A stretch of DNA of 64,000 nucleotides from Qingshengfaniella alkalisoli (GTDB lineage: Bacteria > Pseudomonadota > Alphaproteobacteria > Rhodobacterales > Rhodobacteraceae): NCBI RefSeq assembly GCF_007855645.1, contig NZ_CP042265.1, forward strand, positions 372,001 to 436,000, read 5' to 3'. The translations under genes and the position numbers were made by a program. The notes beneath the pieces were generated by a model. It saw only the letters and a program-made list of their open reading frames with translations, was not told where the DNA came from and ran no database searches. Below, piece after piece: positions 8,374 to 17,200 of this stretch (position 1 is the stretch's first letter; the number at the start of each line of letters is the position of its first letter).

Positions 8374-9051
8374 CTAGTAGGCCAACGCGACATCCAGCCG
8401 TGCAGAACTACACAGGCAACGCTGAGCGTATTCAACCTTACGGATATCGGACGCGCCGTAGCCAACCGCGATCCCGCAATCCTCGCGTGCGGCACCTGCC
8501 ATCTGGAAAGCGGCACCGTTCTGACCGCTGCTTGACAGGGACGCGTAAGAAGTTTGGGCACGGCTCAACTTGGCCAGCAGATCCTGTTCCAGCGACGGGC
8601 CGATCGAGTCGCGGTTGATGGAAACAGTGCGATAGCTGCGGCAAGCAGCGAGGATATCATCCAGACGCACGGTCACCCGGCGGTTGCGGCGTTCGGGCGT
8701 TGCAACACTAATTAGCAACTCGTTCTCGCCACGGGTTTCAACGTGATCGACACGATCCACCGGCACGCCAAGCGCTGCCAATGCATTCGCCACGGTACGT
8801 GCCCGGCGCAAGCCAAGGTCAAGATTGTACCCGGGACTACCCATTGCGTCGGTATACCCTACCACGACTGTCGGCTTGTAGCTGTCTACCGCCTTCAGCC
8901 GTTCCGCGATTTCAGCCACTTGCGCTTGCCCGGACGCATCAAGCTGATCCGAATCGAACTGGAAGTTGACCGTGCCGAAATCCTGCGCGCTTACCTGCGC
9001 TGCCGTGAACGCAAGGGCCACCATCAAAATGATCTGGCGGAAGAATCGCAT
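8374..9051 (-). CDS. OmpA-domain envelope protein with signal peptide
   Basis: Exported protein of 225 residues. The ATG at 9051 is preceded by GGGAGC and begins a clear signal peptide (MRFFRQIILMVALAFTAAQVSA, cleaved before QDF when cut as a whole). Residues about 25-130 form an OmpA-C-like peptidoglycan-binding domain: VNFQFDSDQLDASGQAQV, VVVGYTDAMGSPGYNLDLG and LRRARTVANALAALGV. The remaining about 95 residues, with three cysteines, are not recognised. A longer start at 9111 was rejected because it lacks a signal sequence. It is divergent from the TolC-type gene at 9192 and may serve the same envelope locus. Confidence 0.85.
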   Translation of the reverse strand: MRFFRQIILMVALAFTAAQVSAQDFGTVNFQFDSDQLDASGQAQVAEIAERLKAVDSYKPTVVVGYTDAMGSPGYNLDLGLRRARTVANALAALGVPVDRVDHVETRGENELLISVATPERRNRRVTVRLDDILAACRSYRTVSINRDSIGPSLEQDLLAKLSRAQTSYASLSSSGQNGAAFQMAGAAREDCGIAVGYGASDIRKVEYAQRCLCSSARLDVALAY

Positions 9052-9191
9052 CTGCCCAGCTCCCTTTGCCGCTAACTGTGCCAATTCAATGGCAATATGG
9101 ACACAGTTCATTCCCGGAGTCGATGTTTTCTGTTACCCAAGGTTAACTCATGGTGTAGTTTTGCCATAGATGTTCAGCCTTCCAGGGAGGA

Positions 9192-10607
9192 ATGATGTTC
9201 CGGTCTAACGTAACAACACTCGCCGCGGCCTTCATGTTCTCTTGGGCGGGACCGTCCTCCGCGCTAAATCTGGAAGACGCGATTTTCTACGTCCTTGAAA
9301 CCAACCCCGAAATCAAGGCGGCCGAGGCAAACAAGCAAGCCATCGAGTTCGAACTCGACCAGGCCCGTGCGTTCAACATGCCGCGTTTCGAACTGGAGGC
9401 ATGGACCGGTGCCAGTATCAATGACGGCAGCACGACATCCGATCTGACAGCCGCTGACGACGCGATCACCGGCTATCAGGTACGGGGTCGTATGACGCAG
9501 AAGATTTTTGACGGATACGAAACACGCTCCGAAATCGAGCGGCAGGCTTTCCGTGTCGATGCCGCGGCGCTCCGCGTGCTTGAGCGGTCCGAATTCCTGT
9601 CGCTGGAAGCCATCCGGCTTTATGCTGACGTATTACGCAGCCAGGAACTGGTTGCGCTTGGTCAGCGCAATGTCGACTATCATCGCGCGGTCTACGACCG
9701 GCTTGAAGGCGGCTTCGAAGGCGGCGTTGTTCCGGTGGGCGACATCCAGCAGGCCGAGGAACGGCTATATCTGGCAGAGGACACGCTGCTAAGCTTTGAG
9801 TTGGACTTGCAGGACATCGAGGACAATTTCCTTGCCATTGTCGGCGTGGAGCCATCATCGCTCGCCGCTATGCCCGGAGTGGCATCTGCCATCCCCGGCT
9901 CGCTTGACCAAGCGCTTGGTATTGCCCGCCGCCGCAACCCGTCCATCCGCTTTAGCCAAGCAGACGTCGGGACATCCGAGGCCATGGCGCGTGTCGCCGC
10001 CGCGAACAAATACCCGACCATTGATCTGGAAGCCGATGTTCTGGGTGGCGAGGACGTCAACGGGTTCGAAGGCGCTGTCCGCGACGCCAAGATCGGTCTG
10101 GTCATGCGCTACGAATTCCAAGGCGGCCGCAAGAAGGCCGAGCGGCAGGAACAGGTTCGCCGGATCAGCGAAACCCGCGCCGACCTGCTGCGCCGTACAC
10201 GCGTCGTCGAAAAGGAGGTGCGCCATAGCTGGGCCAGCATGCGATCAGCCGAGCGCCGCCGCGCGGTCGTTGAAAAGCAGGCGGCGCTGGCACGTGAATT
10301 GCGGGAAACCTACCAGAACGAATACCAGGTCGGCGCGCGGTCTCTGCTGGACATCCTGAATACGCAGAATTCACTGTTTCAGGCTGAAGCAAACCTTGTG
10401 AACGCGCGCTCGTTCGAACGCTATGTGAAGTATCGCCTGCTCGCAGCGACCGGCACACTGCTACCGACACTGGGGATACAGCCTCCGGAGGATGCAAATC
10501 CCTATGCGGGCGAGCGCTCTGGTGCGCCAGCGGTCGGAACGACGAACGCCAATACACATTTCGATGCCTCTTCTTACCGCGACTGGCGTAAATCCGTCGA
10601 CAACTAG
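9192..10607 (+). CDS. TolC-family outer membrane channel of a type I secretion system
   Basis: Outer-membrane efflux/secretion duct of 471 residues, probable third component of the type I exporter encoded next. It has a signal peptide (to about residue 24, PSSA/LN) and the two-fold helical repeats of TolC proteins; typical stretches are LEDAIFYVLETNPEIKAA at the mature N-terminus, QVRGRMTQKIFDGYETRSEI, and VGARSLLDILNTQNSLFQAE near the C-terminal repeat. It resembles the LapE/AggA subgroup that exports large RTX adhesins. Two ATGs lie in tandem; the second (9195) is better spaced from GGGAGG at 9185-9190. It is followed by the ABC exporter after 11 bp. Confidence 0.9.
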   Translation: MMFRSNVTTLAAAFMFSWAGPSSALNLEDAIFYVLETNPEIKAAEANKQAIEFELDQARAFNMPRFELEAWTGASINDGSTTSDLTAADDAITGYQVRGRMTQKIFDGYETRSEIERQAFRVDAAALRVLERSEFLSLEAIRLYADVLRSQELVALGQRNVDYHRAVYDRLEGGFEGGVVPVGDIQQAEERLYLAEDTLLSFELDLQDIEDNFLAIVGVEPSSLAAMPGVASAIPGSLDQALGIARRRNPSIRFSQADVGTSEAMARVAAANKYPTIDLEADVLGGEDVNGFEGAVRDAKIGLVMRYEFQGGRKKAERQEQVRRISETRADLLRRTRVVEKEVRHSWASMRSAERRRAVVEKQAALARELRETYQNEYQVGARSLLDILNTQNSLFQAEANLVNARSFERYVKYRLLAATGTLLPTLGIQPPEDANPYAGERSGAPAVGTTNANTHFDASSYRDWRKSVDN

Positions 10608-10618
10608 GCCGTGCACAT

Positions 10619-12859
10619 TTGATCCGAAAGCACCATGAAAGAAAGATCATAGCGTCGGAAGGCCGTAAACCGGCACAGGAAGGAGACAAGGCCCGCGTCG
10701 CGCCTGCCACGGTCGCGCGGACCAAGCAAAAATGGGACTTCGCGACCGGGGTTCCTGATCCGCTCGCTGCGGCCCTGGTGGAAGCGATGCGGTTGGCCGG
10801 ACGAGAAATTGGGGTAGATACGCTGCTAGCGGGTCAGGCCCTGCCGGTTGATGGTCGCCTGACCCCTGCCCTCGCCTGCACGGCAGCTCAACGGCATGGA
10901 TTTCGCGCACGCCTGACACGCCGTAAGCTGTCCGATTTGCCAGATGCTGTTTTCCCATGCGTCCTGTTCCTGAACGGTCGGGACGCTTGCGTGTTGACGG
11001 GGGTGTCGGCTGGCAAGGCACAGGTAATCTGGCCGACACGGTCCACCGATCCGCTAGACATCCCCACAAACGAACTGACGGAGGCCTATGCGGGTCACGC
11101 GCTCCTGCTGCGCGTCGAGTCGATCACTAAGACCACGACGGCCGATCCGGCTTCCTCCAAGCGCCATTGGTACTGGGGGGTCGCGACAAAATTCTGGCCG
11201 GACTATGCGCAGGTTGTCGTCGCCTCGGCGCTGATTAACCTGCTTGCACTGGTGGTACCCATCTTCACGATGAACGTCTATGACCGCGTCTTTCCTAATG
11301 CCGCAATCACGACCCTTTGGTCCTTGGTGACGGGCGTCACGATCGCACTGGTTTTTGACGCGTTGTTGAAGTGGTTGCGTTCCGCGGTGGTGGATCGGGC
11401 CGGACGTCAGGTTGATCAGGCAGTATCGGCCGAGATTTTCCGCCATGTGGCCGATCTGAAATTGGAAAGCCGCACAATGGCATCCGGCACGTTGATGAAC
11501 ACCCTGAAAGACTACGAACAGGTGCGGGATTTCTTTTCCTCGCAAACTGTCGCCACACTGACCGATCTGTGCTTCACGGTGCTGTTCATCGCGGTCATTG
11601 CCTATATCGGTGGGCCGCTCGCCCTTCCGCCGGCGATTGCACTGGGGCTGGTCCTGGTTATGGGCGTTGTAATCCTGTGGCCACTGCGCACGGCATCCAA
11701 TCAATCGCGGCAAACCCAAGGGCAGAAGAACGCCGTGGCGGTTGAGGCGATCAGCGAATTGGAAGCGTTGAAAGCGATAGCGGGCCAAGGGCGCATGCAA
11801 TCGCGCTGGGAACATCAGGTCGCAGAAAGTGCCAAGTCGAATGAAAAAAGTCGTCGCCTTGCCTTGTTCGCGACCACCGTCACGGGGCTGGCTCAGCAAT
11901 TATCGTCAATCGGGATCGTCATCATCGGCGTCTATCTGGCGCTGGAAGGACAGTTAACCATGGGCGCGGTCATCGCTGCCATGATCCTGTCCGGGCGTGC
12001 GCTGGCCCCCACTGCAATGCTCGCGAGCCTGTTCGTTCGGGCCAGTTTCGCCTTCTCGACGCTGAAAAGCCTGAACCAGATCATGTCGCTGCCATCGGAC
12101 AGTGGTGACACCGGGCAGATCAATGCCGAAATTGACCAAGGCGGCTACACCCTTCAGCGTGTCAGTTTGCAATATCCGCAGTCGCAGGTGGCATCGTTGC
12201 AGGATATTTCACTGAACATCGCAGGCAATGAACGCGTCGCCCTTATTGGTCCCATCGGTGCGGGAAAGACCAGTTTAGCCCGAATACTCGCCGGGCTGTT
12301 TGCACCAACCGACGGGCTAGTGCTGCTCGACGGATTGAACATCGCGCAACTGGGGGCCGCGCGGATGCGGCGCGATGTACAACTGGTAACGCAAGATCCG
12401 GTCCTCTTCTCAGGTACACTTGCTGAGAACATCGCGTTTGGCGCACCGCACGCGACCGGTGAAGACGTGCTGCATGCCGCCCGTATTTCAGGCGTGGATC
12501 GGATTGCTGCCAAGCATCCCGACGGCTTTGCCATGCAAATCAGTGAACGCGGCAGGAACCTGTCGGGCGGCCAAAGGCAGCTGATTGCCCTTGCCCGCGC
12601 ATTGCTTACGCGACCGAGAGTCCTGATCCTTGATGAGCCTACCAGCGCAATGGACCAGCAAAGTGAAAAGCTGTTCATCCAAAGCGTCACACGCGCGATG
12701 ATGGAAAGGCCGATGACGCTGATTATCTCGACCCACCGCATGGGGCTGCTTGCGCTGTGTGATCGCGTGATATTGCTGGATGGCGGCAAGGTGGTGCAGG
12801 ATGGACCCAAGGCCAACGTCTTGGCCAGTTTGGCGGGAAATCGGGGATCGGCCGAGTGA
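10619..12859 (+). CDS. type I secretion permease/ATPase (LapB/HlyB type)
   Basis: Inner-membrane ABC exporter of 746 residues that would energise secretion of an RTX substrate. The order is a C39-like domain without catalytic Cys (about 35-170), a six-helix membrane domain (about 190-470) and the nucleotide-binding domain with Walker A GPIGAGKTS, signature LSGGQRQ and Walker B VLILDEP, then the H-loop ISTHRMG. The lack of the peptidase cysteine fits a substrate with an uncleaved C-terminal signal. Translation seems to begin at TTG 10619; the nearby ATG at 10635 is out of frame and stops after five codons. It overlaps the adaptor gene by 4 bp (GTGA). Confidence 0.92.
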   Translation: MIRKHHERKIIASEGRKPAQEGDKARVAPATVARTKQKWDFATGVPDPLAAALVEAMRLAGREIGVDTLLAGQALPVDGRLTPALACTAAQRHGFRARLTRRKLSDLPDAVFPCVLFLNGRDACVLTGVSAGKAQVIWPTRSTDPLDIPTNELTEAYAGHALLLRVESITKTTTADPASSKRHWYWGVATKFWPDYAQVVVASALINLLALVVPIFTMNVYDRVFPNAAITTLWSLVTGVTIALVFDALLKWLRSAVVDRAGRQVDQAVSAEIFRHVADLKLESRTMASGTLMNTLKDYEQVRDFFSSQTVATLTDLCFTVLFIAVIAYIGGPLALPPAIALGLVLVMGVVILWPLRTASNQSRQTQGQKNAVAVEAISELEALKAIAGQGRMQSRWEHQVAESAKSNEKSRRLALFATTVTGLAQQLSSIGIVIIGVYLALEGQLTMGAVIAAMILSGRALAPTAMLASLFVRASFAFSTLKSLNQIMSLPSDSGDTGQINAEIDQGGYTLQRVSLQYPQSQVASLQDISLNIAGNERVALIGPIGAGKTSLARILAGLFAPTDGLVLLDGLNIAQLGAARMRRDVQLVTQDPVLFSGTLAENIAFGAPHATGEDVLHAARISGVDRIAAKHPDGFAMQISERGRNLSGGQRQLIALARALLTRPRVLILDEPTSAMDQQSEKLFIQSVTRAMMERPMTLIISTHRMGLLALCDRVILLDGGKVVQDGPKANVLASLAGNRGSAE

Positions 12860-14175
12860 ACACCAACAATTGGGATCTTCGCGATTTTTCTCAAGGACGG
12901 CGCGCTTCCGAATTGGGACGCGCATCGCCCTTGATGACGCTTTTTCTGTTGGTTCTGCTGGCTATGATCGCATCGGGGATCGCATGGGCGTCGTGGGCGC
13001 GGATCGAGGAGGTCGCCAGAGCCGAAGGGCGTGTTGTCCCCACGGGGCGCGCGCGGAGCGTCGAAAGCCTGGAAGGCGGCATTGTGCGCGCGATCAACGT
13101 TCAGGAGGGCGCGTTCGTGACGGCGGGGCAGTCTCTTGTCGTGATCGATGACACCGGATCGTCGGCGAGCCTCGGGGAACTGAACGCAAAGCGCGCTGCG
13201 CTGACCGCACAAGCCATCCGCCTGAACGCTGAGGCCAACAATGCGGATGCGCTGGATTTTTCCGCGAGCGAGATTGATCCGAGCTCACCGCAAGCGCAAA
13301 GAGAATCCGCGCTGTTCGAGACAAGGCGGGCGTCTTATCGTGGTCAACGGGCGGTTCTTGAATCTCAAATTCGGCAGCGCGAACAAGAGATTACGGAACT
13401 AGAGGCTACCCTTCCGCAGATCGACCAAAGCCTTGCCCTGCTGGATGAAGAGATAGAGTTGCGCTCTTCAAGTGGCGTGGTGTCTCGTGCACAGTTATTG
13501 CCGCTGGAGCGGGAACGAAGTGCCGCCCGGCGTGAACGTGACAGCTTTGCCAGCCAGTTGGAGCGCGCGCGCACCGCACTGGACGAAGCACAGGCGCGGC
13601 TGGTCGAACTGGATCTTACGCGGCAGACCGAGATCAGCACAGAACGTTCTGCTGCGCTTAACGAACTGGCGGTTGTCGAGGAGTCGATCAAGCGGGCACG
13701 AGACGTTGTGGACCGCGCCGACTTGCGCGCACCCGTCGATGGCGTAGTGTCCCTTTTAAACGTCAATACAATAGGTTCCGTCATTGCACCGGGCGAAGAA
13801 GTGCTGCGTATCGTGCCTGATGATGAACGACTTCAGGTCGATGCGCGGGTCCGCCCGGAAGATATCGCGTTCGTGCGCGCGGACCTGCCCGCGAAGGTCA
13901 AATTGACCTCGTTTGACTTCACGATCTATGGAGCGTTGGACGGGACGGTGGTTCGGGTCGGCGCGGATGCGGAACAGGATGAGGCGACGGAAGAGATTTA
14001 CTTTCCTATCGTGGTTGAGACATCCAGCAACGAGTTGAGCCGTGCCGGAAAAACCTTTGAAATCAAGCCCGGTATGGTCGCGCAGGTCGATATCATGACT
14101 GGCGAGCATACAGTGCTGGACTACCTTCTCAAACCTTTCCGCAAGGCGCGAATGGAAGCGTTACGCGAGCGGTGA
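12856..14175 (+). CDS. HlyD-family type I secretion periplasmic adaptor
   Basis: Membrane fusion protein of 439 residues linking the ABC exporter to the TolC-type channel. One N-terminal membrane helix (about 25-46, PLMTLFLLVLLAMIASGIAW) is followed by a lipoyl-like half (SLEGGIVRAINVQEGAFV), a long heptad-rich coiled-coil hairpin (about 110-280) and the second lipoyl/beta-barrel part (VDRADLRAPVDGVVSLLNV), the standard HlyD layout. The GTG at 12856 overlaps the ATPase stop, indicating coupled synthesis. The gene is convergent with the giant adhesin gene, the likely substrate, 49 bp downstream. Confidence 0.92.
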   Translation: MNTNNWDLRDFSQGRRASELGRASPLMTLFLLVLLAMIASGIAWASWARIEEVARAEGRVVPTGRARSVESLEGGIVRAINVQEGAFVTAGQSLVVIDDTGSSASLGELNAKRAALTAQAIRLNAEANNADALDFSASEIDPSSPQAQRESALFETRRASYRGQRAVLESQIRQREQEITELEATLPQIDQSLALLDEEIELRSSSGVVSRAQLLPLERERSAARRERDSFASQLERARTALDEAQARLVELDLTRQTEISTERSAALNELAVVEESIKRARDVVDRADLRAPVDGVVSLLNVNTIGSVIAPGEEVLRIVPDDERLQVDARVRPEDIAFVRADLPAKVKLTSFDFTIYGALDGTVVRVGADAEQDEATEEIYFPIVVETSSNELSRAGKTFEIKPGMVAQVDIMTGEHTVLDYLLKPFRKARMEALRER

Positions 14176-14180
14176 CATGT

Positions 14181-14208
14181 GTACACCGACCGTACACTGT
14201 ACGTACAC
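14181..14208. repeat. three GTACAC hexamers at exact 11-bp spacing
   Basis: GTACAC occurs at 14181, 14192 and 14203, a strict 11-bp period, within the 49-bp gap between the convergent stops of the secretion adaptor and the giant adhesin. One-turn spacing places all copies on the same helix face, which suits cooperative protein binding; function is unknown. Confidence 0.6.
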
Positions 14209-14224
14209 CGGTGCTGCACTCTTG

Positions 14225-17200
14225 TCATACGATCGCGCTGGCCTGCTGGCCGCTAGCGTCTTCGAATATGACCTGCACCTGATCTGCAAATCCGCCATCG
14301 ACAGATGCCACTTGCGCAACTTCATCCCCGTCCACATTCAGTGACCCGCTGCCATTGTCATAGCCGACATGGTCGGACAAGTCCCCGTCCTCCGCAAGCT
14401 GGACGAGCGCGGACAGATCAATCTTGTCGCCGCCACCTTCGCTGTCCGGACCTTCATAATCGGTAATGACATCGGTCATTGTCAGACCGGCCACGACGAA
14501 GGTATCGGCCCCTTCCCCGCCGGTCAGCGTATCGGCATAGGCGCTGCCGATGATCGTGTCATTGCCCGCACCGCCATCGACGGCAAAGCCACGATCAGCC
14601 ACGCTGAGGTCGATCAGATCATCACCGCCAAGCAGCTCGAACATCTCGATACCATCGAAGCTGTCCGAGTTGTCCACGATCACCACATCATCGCCTTCGG
14701 TGCCTCTTGCGATGGTGGGATCATCGGCATCGCGGGTGATCTCGGTGCGAGGAGTCTGCGATGCGTCGTCTTGCTGCACATCAAGCACCTGCACCTCGTC
14801 ATCGGCTGGGGCAGGATCTTCCGGCTCGGGTTGTTCATCGACAGTGAAGGACATCGTCGCCGGTTCACCTTCGGGCAAGGTCGACGCGGCCGCCGGGCTG
14901 GCCATTGCGAAAGTTGAAAACCCTTCGACCGGGTCCACGAACTGTACCTCGACAGGGACGGGCGTCGCTTCGCCATGGTTCGTCGTGACGGTAATCGTAG
15001 CCGTGAAGTCCTCGGCCAGGTCGAGAGGGATAGATACGGACAACGCAGCGACCATCGCGGCGAAGGCCACCGGGTCCATACCGTTGCGCTGTAGTGTTAG
15101 TTGCGTGCGTTCGTCATTCAACGTGCCGCCTTCCGGTGCGGTCGTACCCGCCGGCAAAGCCTGGCTGAAATCGATCACGACTTCTTCCAGCGTTTCCCAT
15201 TCATTGGTGTCCGTCGGAACGATGGCGGCATCTATGCCGAACTCGACCACCTCGCGGCCGGGGGCATTCGTGACGACGATCGGATCTTGCGCGAGCGTGA
15301 CCTCAACGTCCAACTCACCTTCAATGTCGATGGTGAAGCTGCCGCTTCCTGTGCCGCCTTCATTCGTGGTCACATCCACGGTGCCGCTGATCGGCGTGTC
15401 GTTGGTGGCGAAATCGGCGGGGAAGGTGATGGTGAGAGTCTCGAAATCGTCCCCCGTGCCGGTATAGGTCAGTGTGCCACCCGTCGCAGTGCCGGAGCCC
15501 GCGTCCGAAGTCCAGGTGGTCCCGTCGGGCACACCGGTCAGGGTATAGGTGACCTCAGCCACCTCTGACCCGTCCGTATCCGTCACATCGACCGTGATAT
15601 CGTTGCTCGGCGTGTAAACCAGCGCGTCATCCGTTTCCGTCAACGCGACCGCATCATTGTCGACACTGAATTCAAGGTCGGCGGTCGGGGTGATGGTCAG
15701 ATCAAGCTGGACGGGTTCGGAAGGCTCTTCATCGAGATAGAGAGATTCGGGCGCGGTGGAGTCGATGGACACAGCGACGGCCGACAAGGACACGTCGCCC
15801 CCGAAATCTTCGGGCGGCACATAAGTAACGGTTCCAATGGGAGTAAAGAAAACGCCCGGACCGCCTGTGCCGCTGGAGGGTATGGTCACGACACCATCGC
15901 CGTCGGGTGTGAGTGCCACACCGTCGAGATAGATTGTACCGCCCTCTGCCGGCAGGGTAATCTCGAAACGCATTTCTTCATGCGGGTCGGGCGTGGTGCC
16001 GGACAGGGTCAGGATTACACCGTCCGGATCGTCTTCGACGCCGGTATCAGGCGTAGCCTCGAAGGCGGTCAGTGTTGGCACGTCGGCGTCAGGGCGTACA
16101 CGGATAACAAAATCTTGTTCAAAATCAGCCGTGTTGTCTGATTGGTCTTCCAACCCGTTAATGAAATCGGTTTCCAAGGACTGGATACTGAGCGTCAGTT
16201 CGAACTGATCGGGGATGCCCGTGTTGATTTCATCCGGTGTTCGAGCGTGTTCAGGCAGCAGATAGATGCTGACATCCTCGAAGGCGCTCTCGGAAATCGT
16301 ATAGGTTCCGTCGCCGTTGTCGACAAACCCGCTGCCCGATGGCCCCACCAGCCGCAAACCCTGATCGTAGTTGTCCTGCATGTTGATCGTGATCGAAACG
16401 GCTTCCGAACCATCCTGATCGGGGCTGAAGATCTGGACCGCCGGAAAGGTGTTGAACGGGATATCTTCGATGATTTGGAGCAGGGGTGTTCCGTTACTCA
16501 CCTCAATATAGGGAAGGCCGGTATCCGGATCGCCCTGTGAATCGTCGATGACGACCGTTGGTATATCCGCAACCGCATCGACATAGATCTGTTTCGACGC
16601 GGTGTTCGACGCGGTGTCGCCATTGATATCTTCGGTCGTGGCAGTGACCTCGATGGTCATGTAATCGCCGCCGAAATTTTCCGGGGGCAGCAGTTTCAGC
16701 CCCGCAAGGTCGTCAGGTGAAACGGTAAAGGTGCTGGAGGTCGCGTCGGTGCTGTCGGCTATGACCTCGGTGCCATCGGCGAGGAACAGCGTGCCGCCCC
16801 CCGCCTCGCTGGAAATCGTGATCGTGACATCACCGATCAGGATCTCGCCACCATCCATGCCGCCGGCGACATCCATGACGCTGTTGTCGAGGGCCAGACC
16901 CAGATCGTATTCCGTGTCTTCCTTGACGGTATTGTCCCCGCTGAAAGTGATCACCGGACCGTCGGCGACGGGAATGATGTTGATATCGAAAGACGAAGGG
17001 GTCGTCGTGATGGTTCCGCAGCCGACATTGTTGACCGTCATCGAGAACTGGATGTCGTTCAGGCTGTCATAGGTATCGTTGGGGCCGATGGTGTCGGCGG
17101 GATTAAACGGGTTGGCGGGGCTGGACTGATGCGGCGGCGGGGTGATGGTGATGGTACCCAGCGTTGTCGTCGGGTCGGACGGGTCGACACCCAGTTTCGC

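Noticed and set aside
14550-15467. 305-residue plus-strand open frame within the giant adhesin gene
   Set aside because: Ser/Val-rich low-complexity translation is a shadow of the Asp/Thr/Gly repeats on the minus strand; the same applies to all other plus-strand frames between 14.3 and 25.3 kb.
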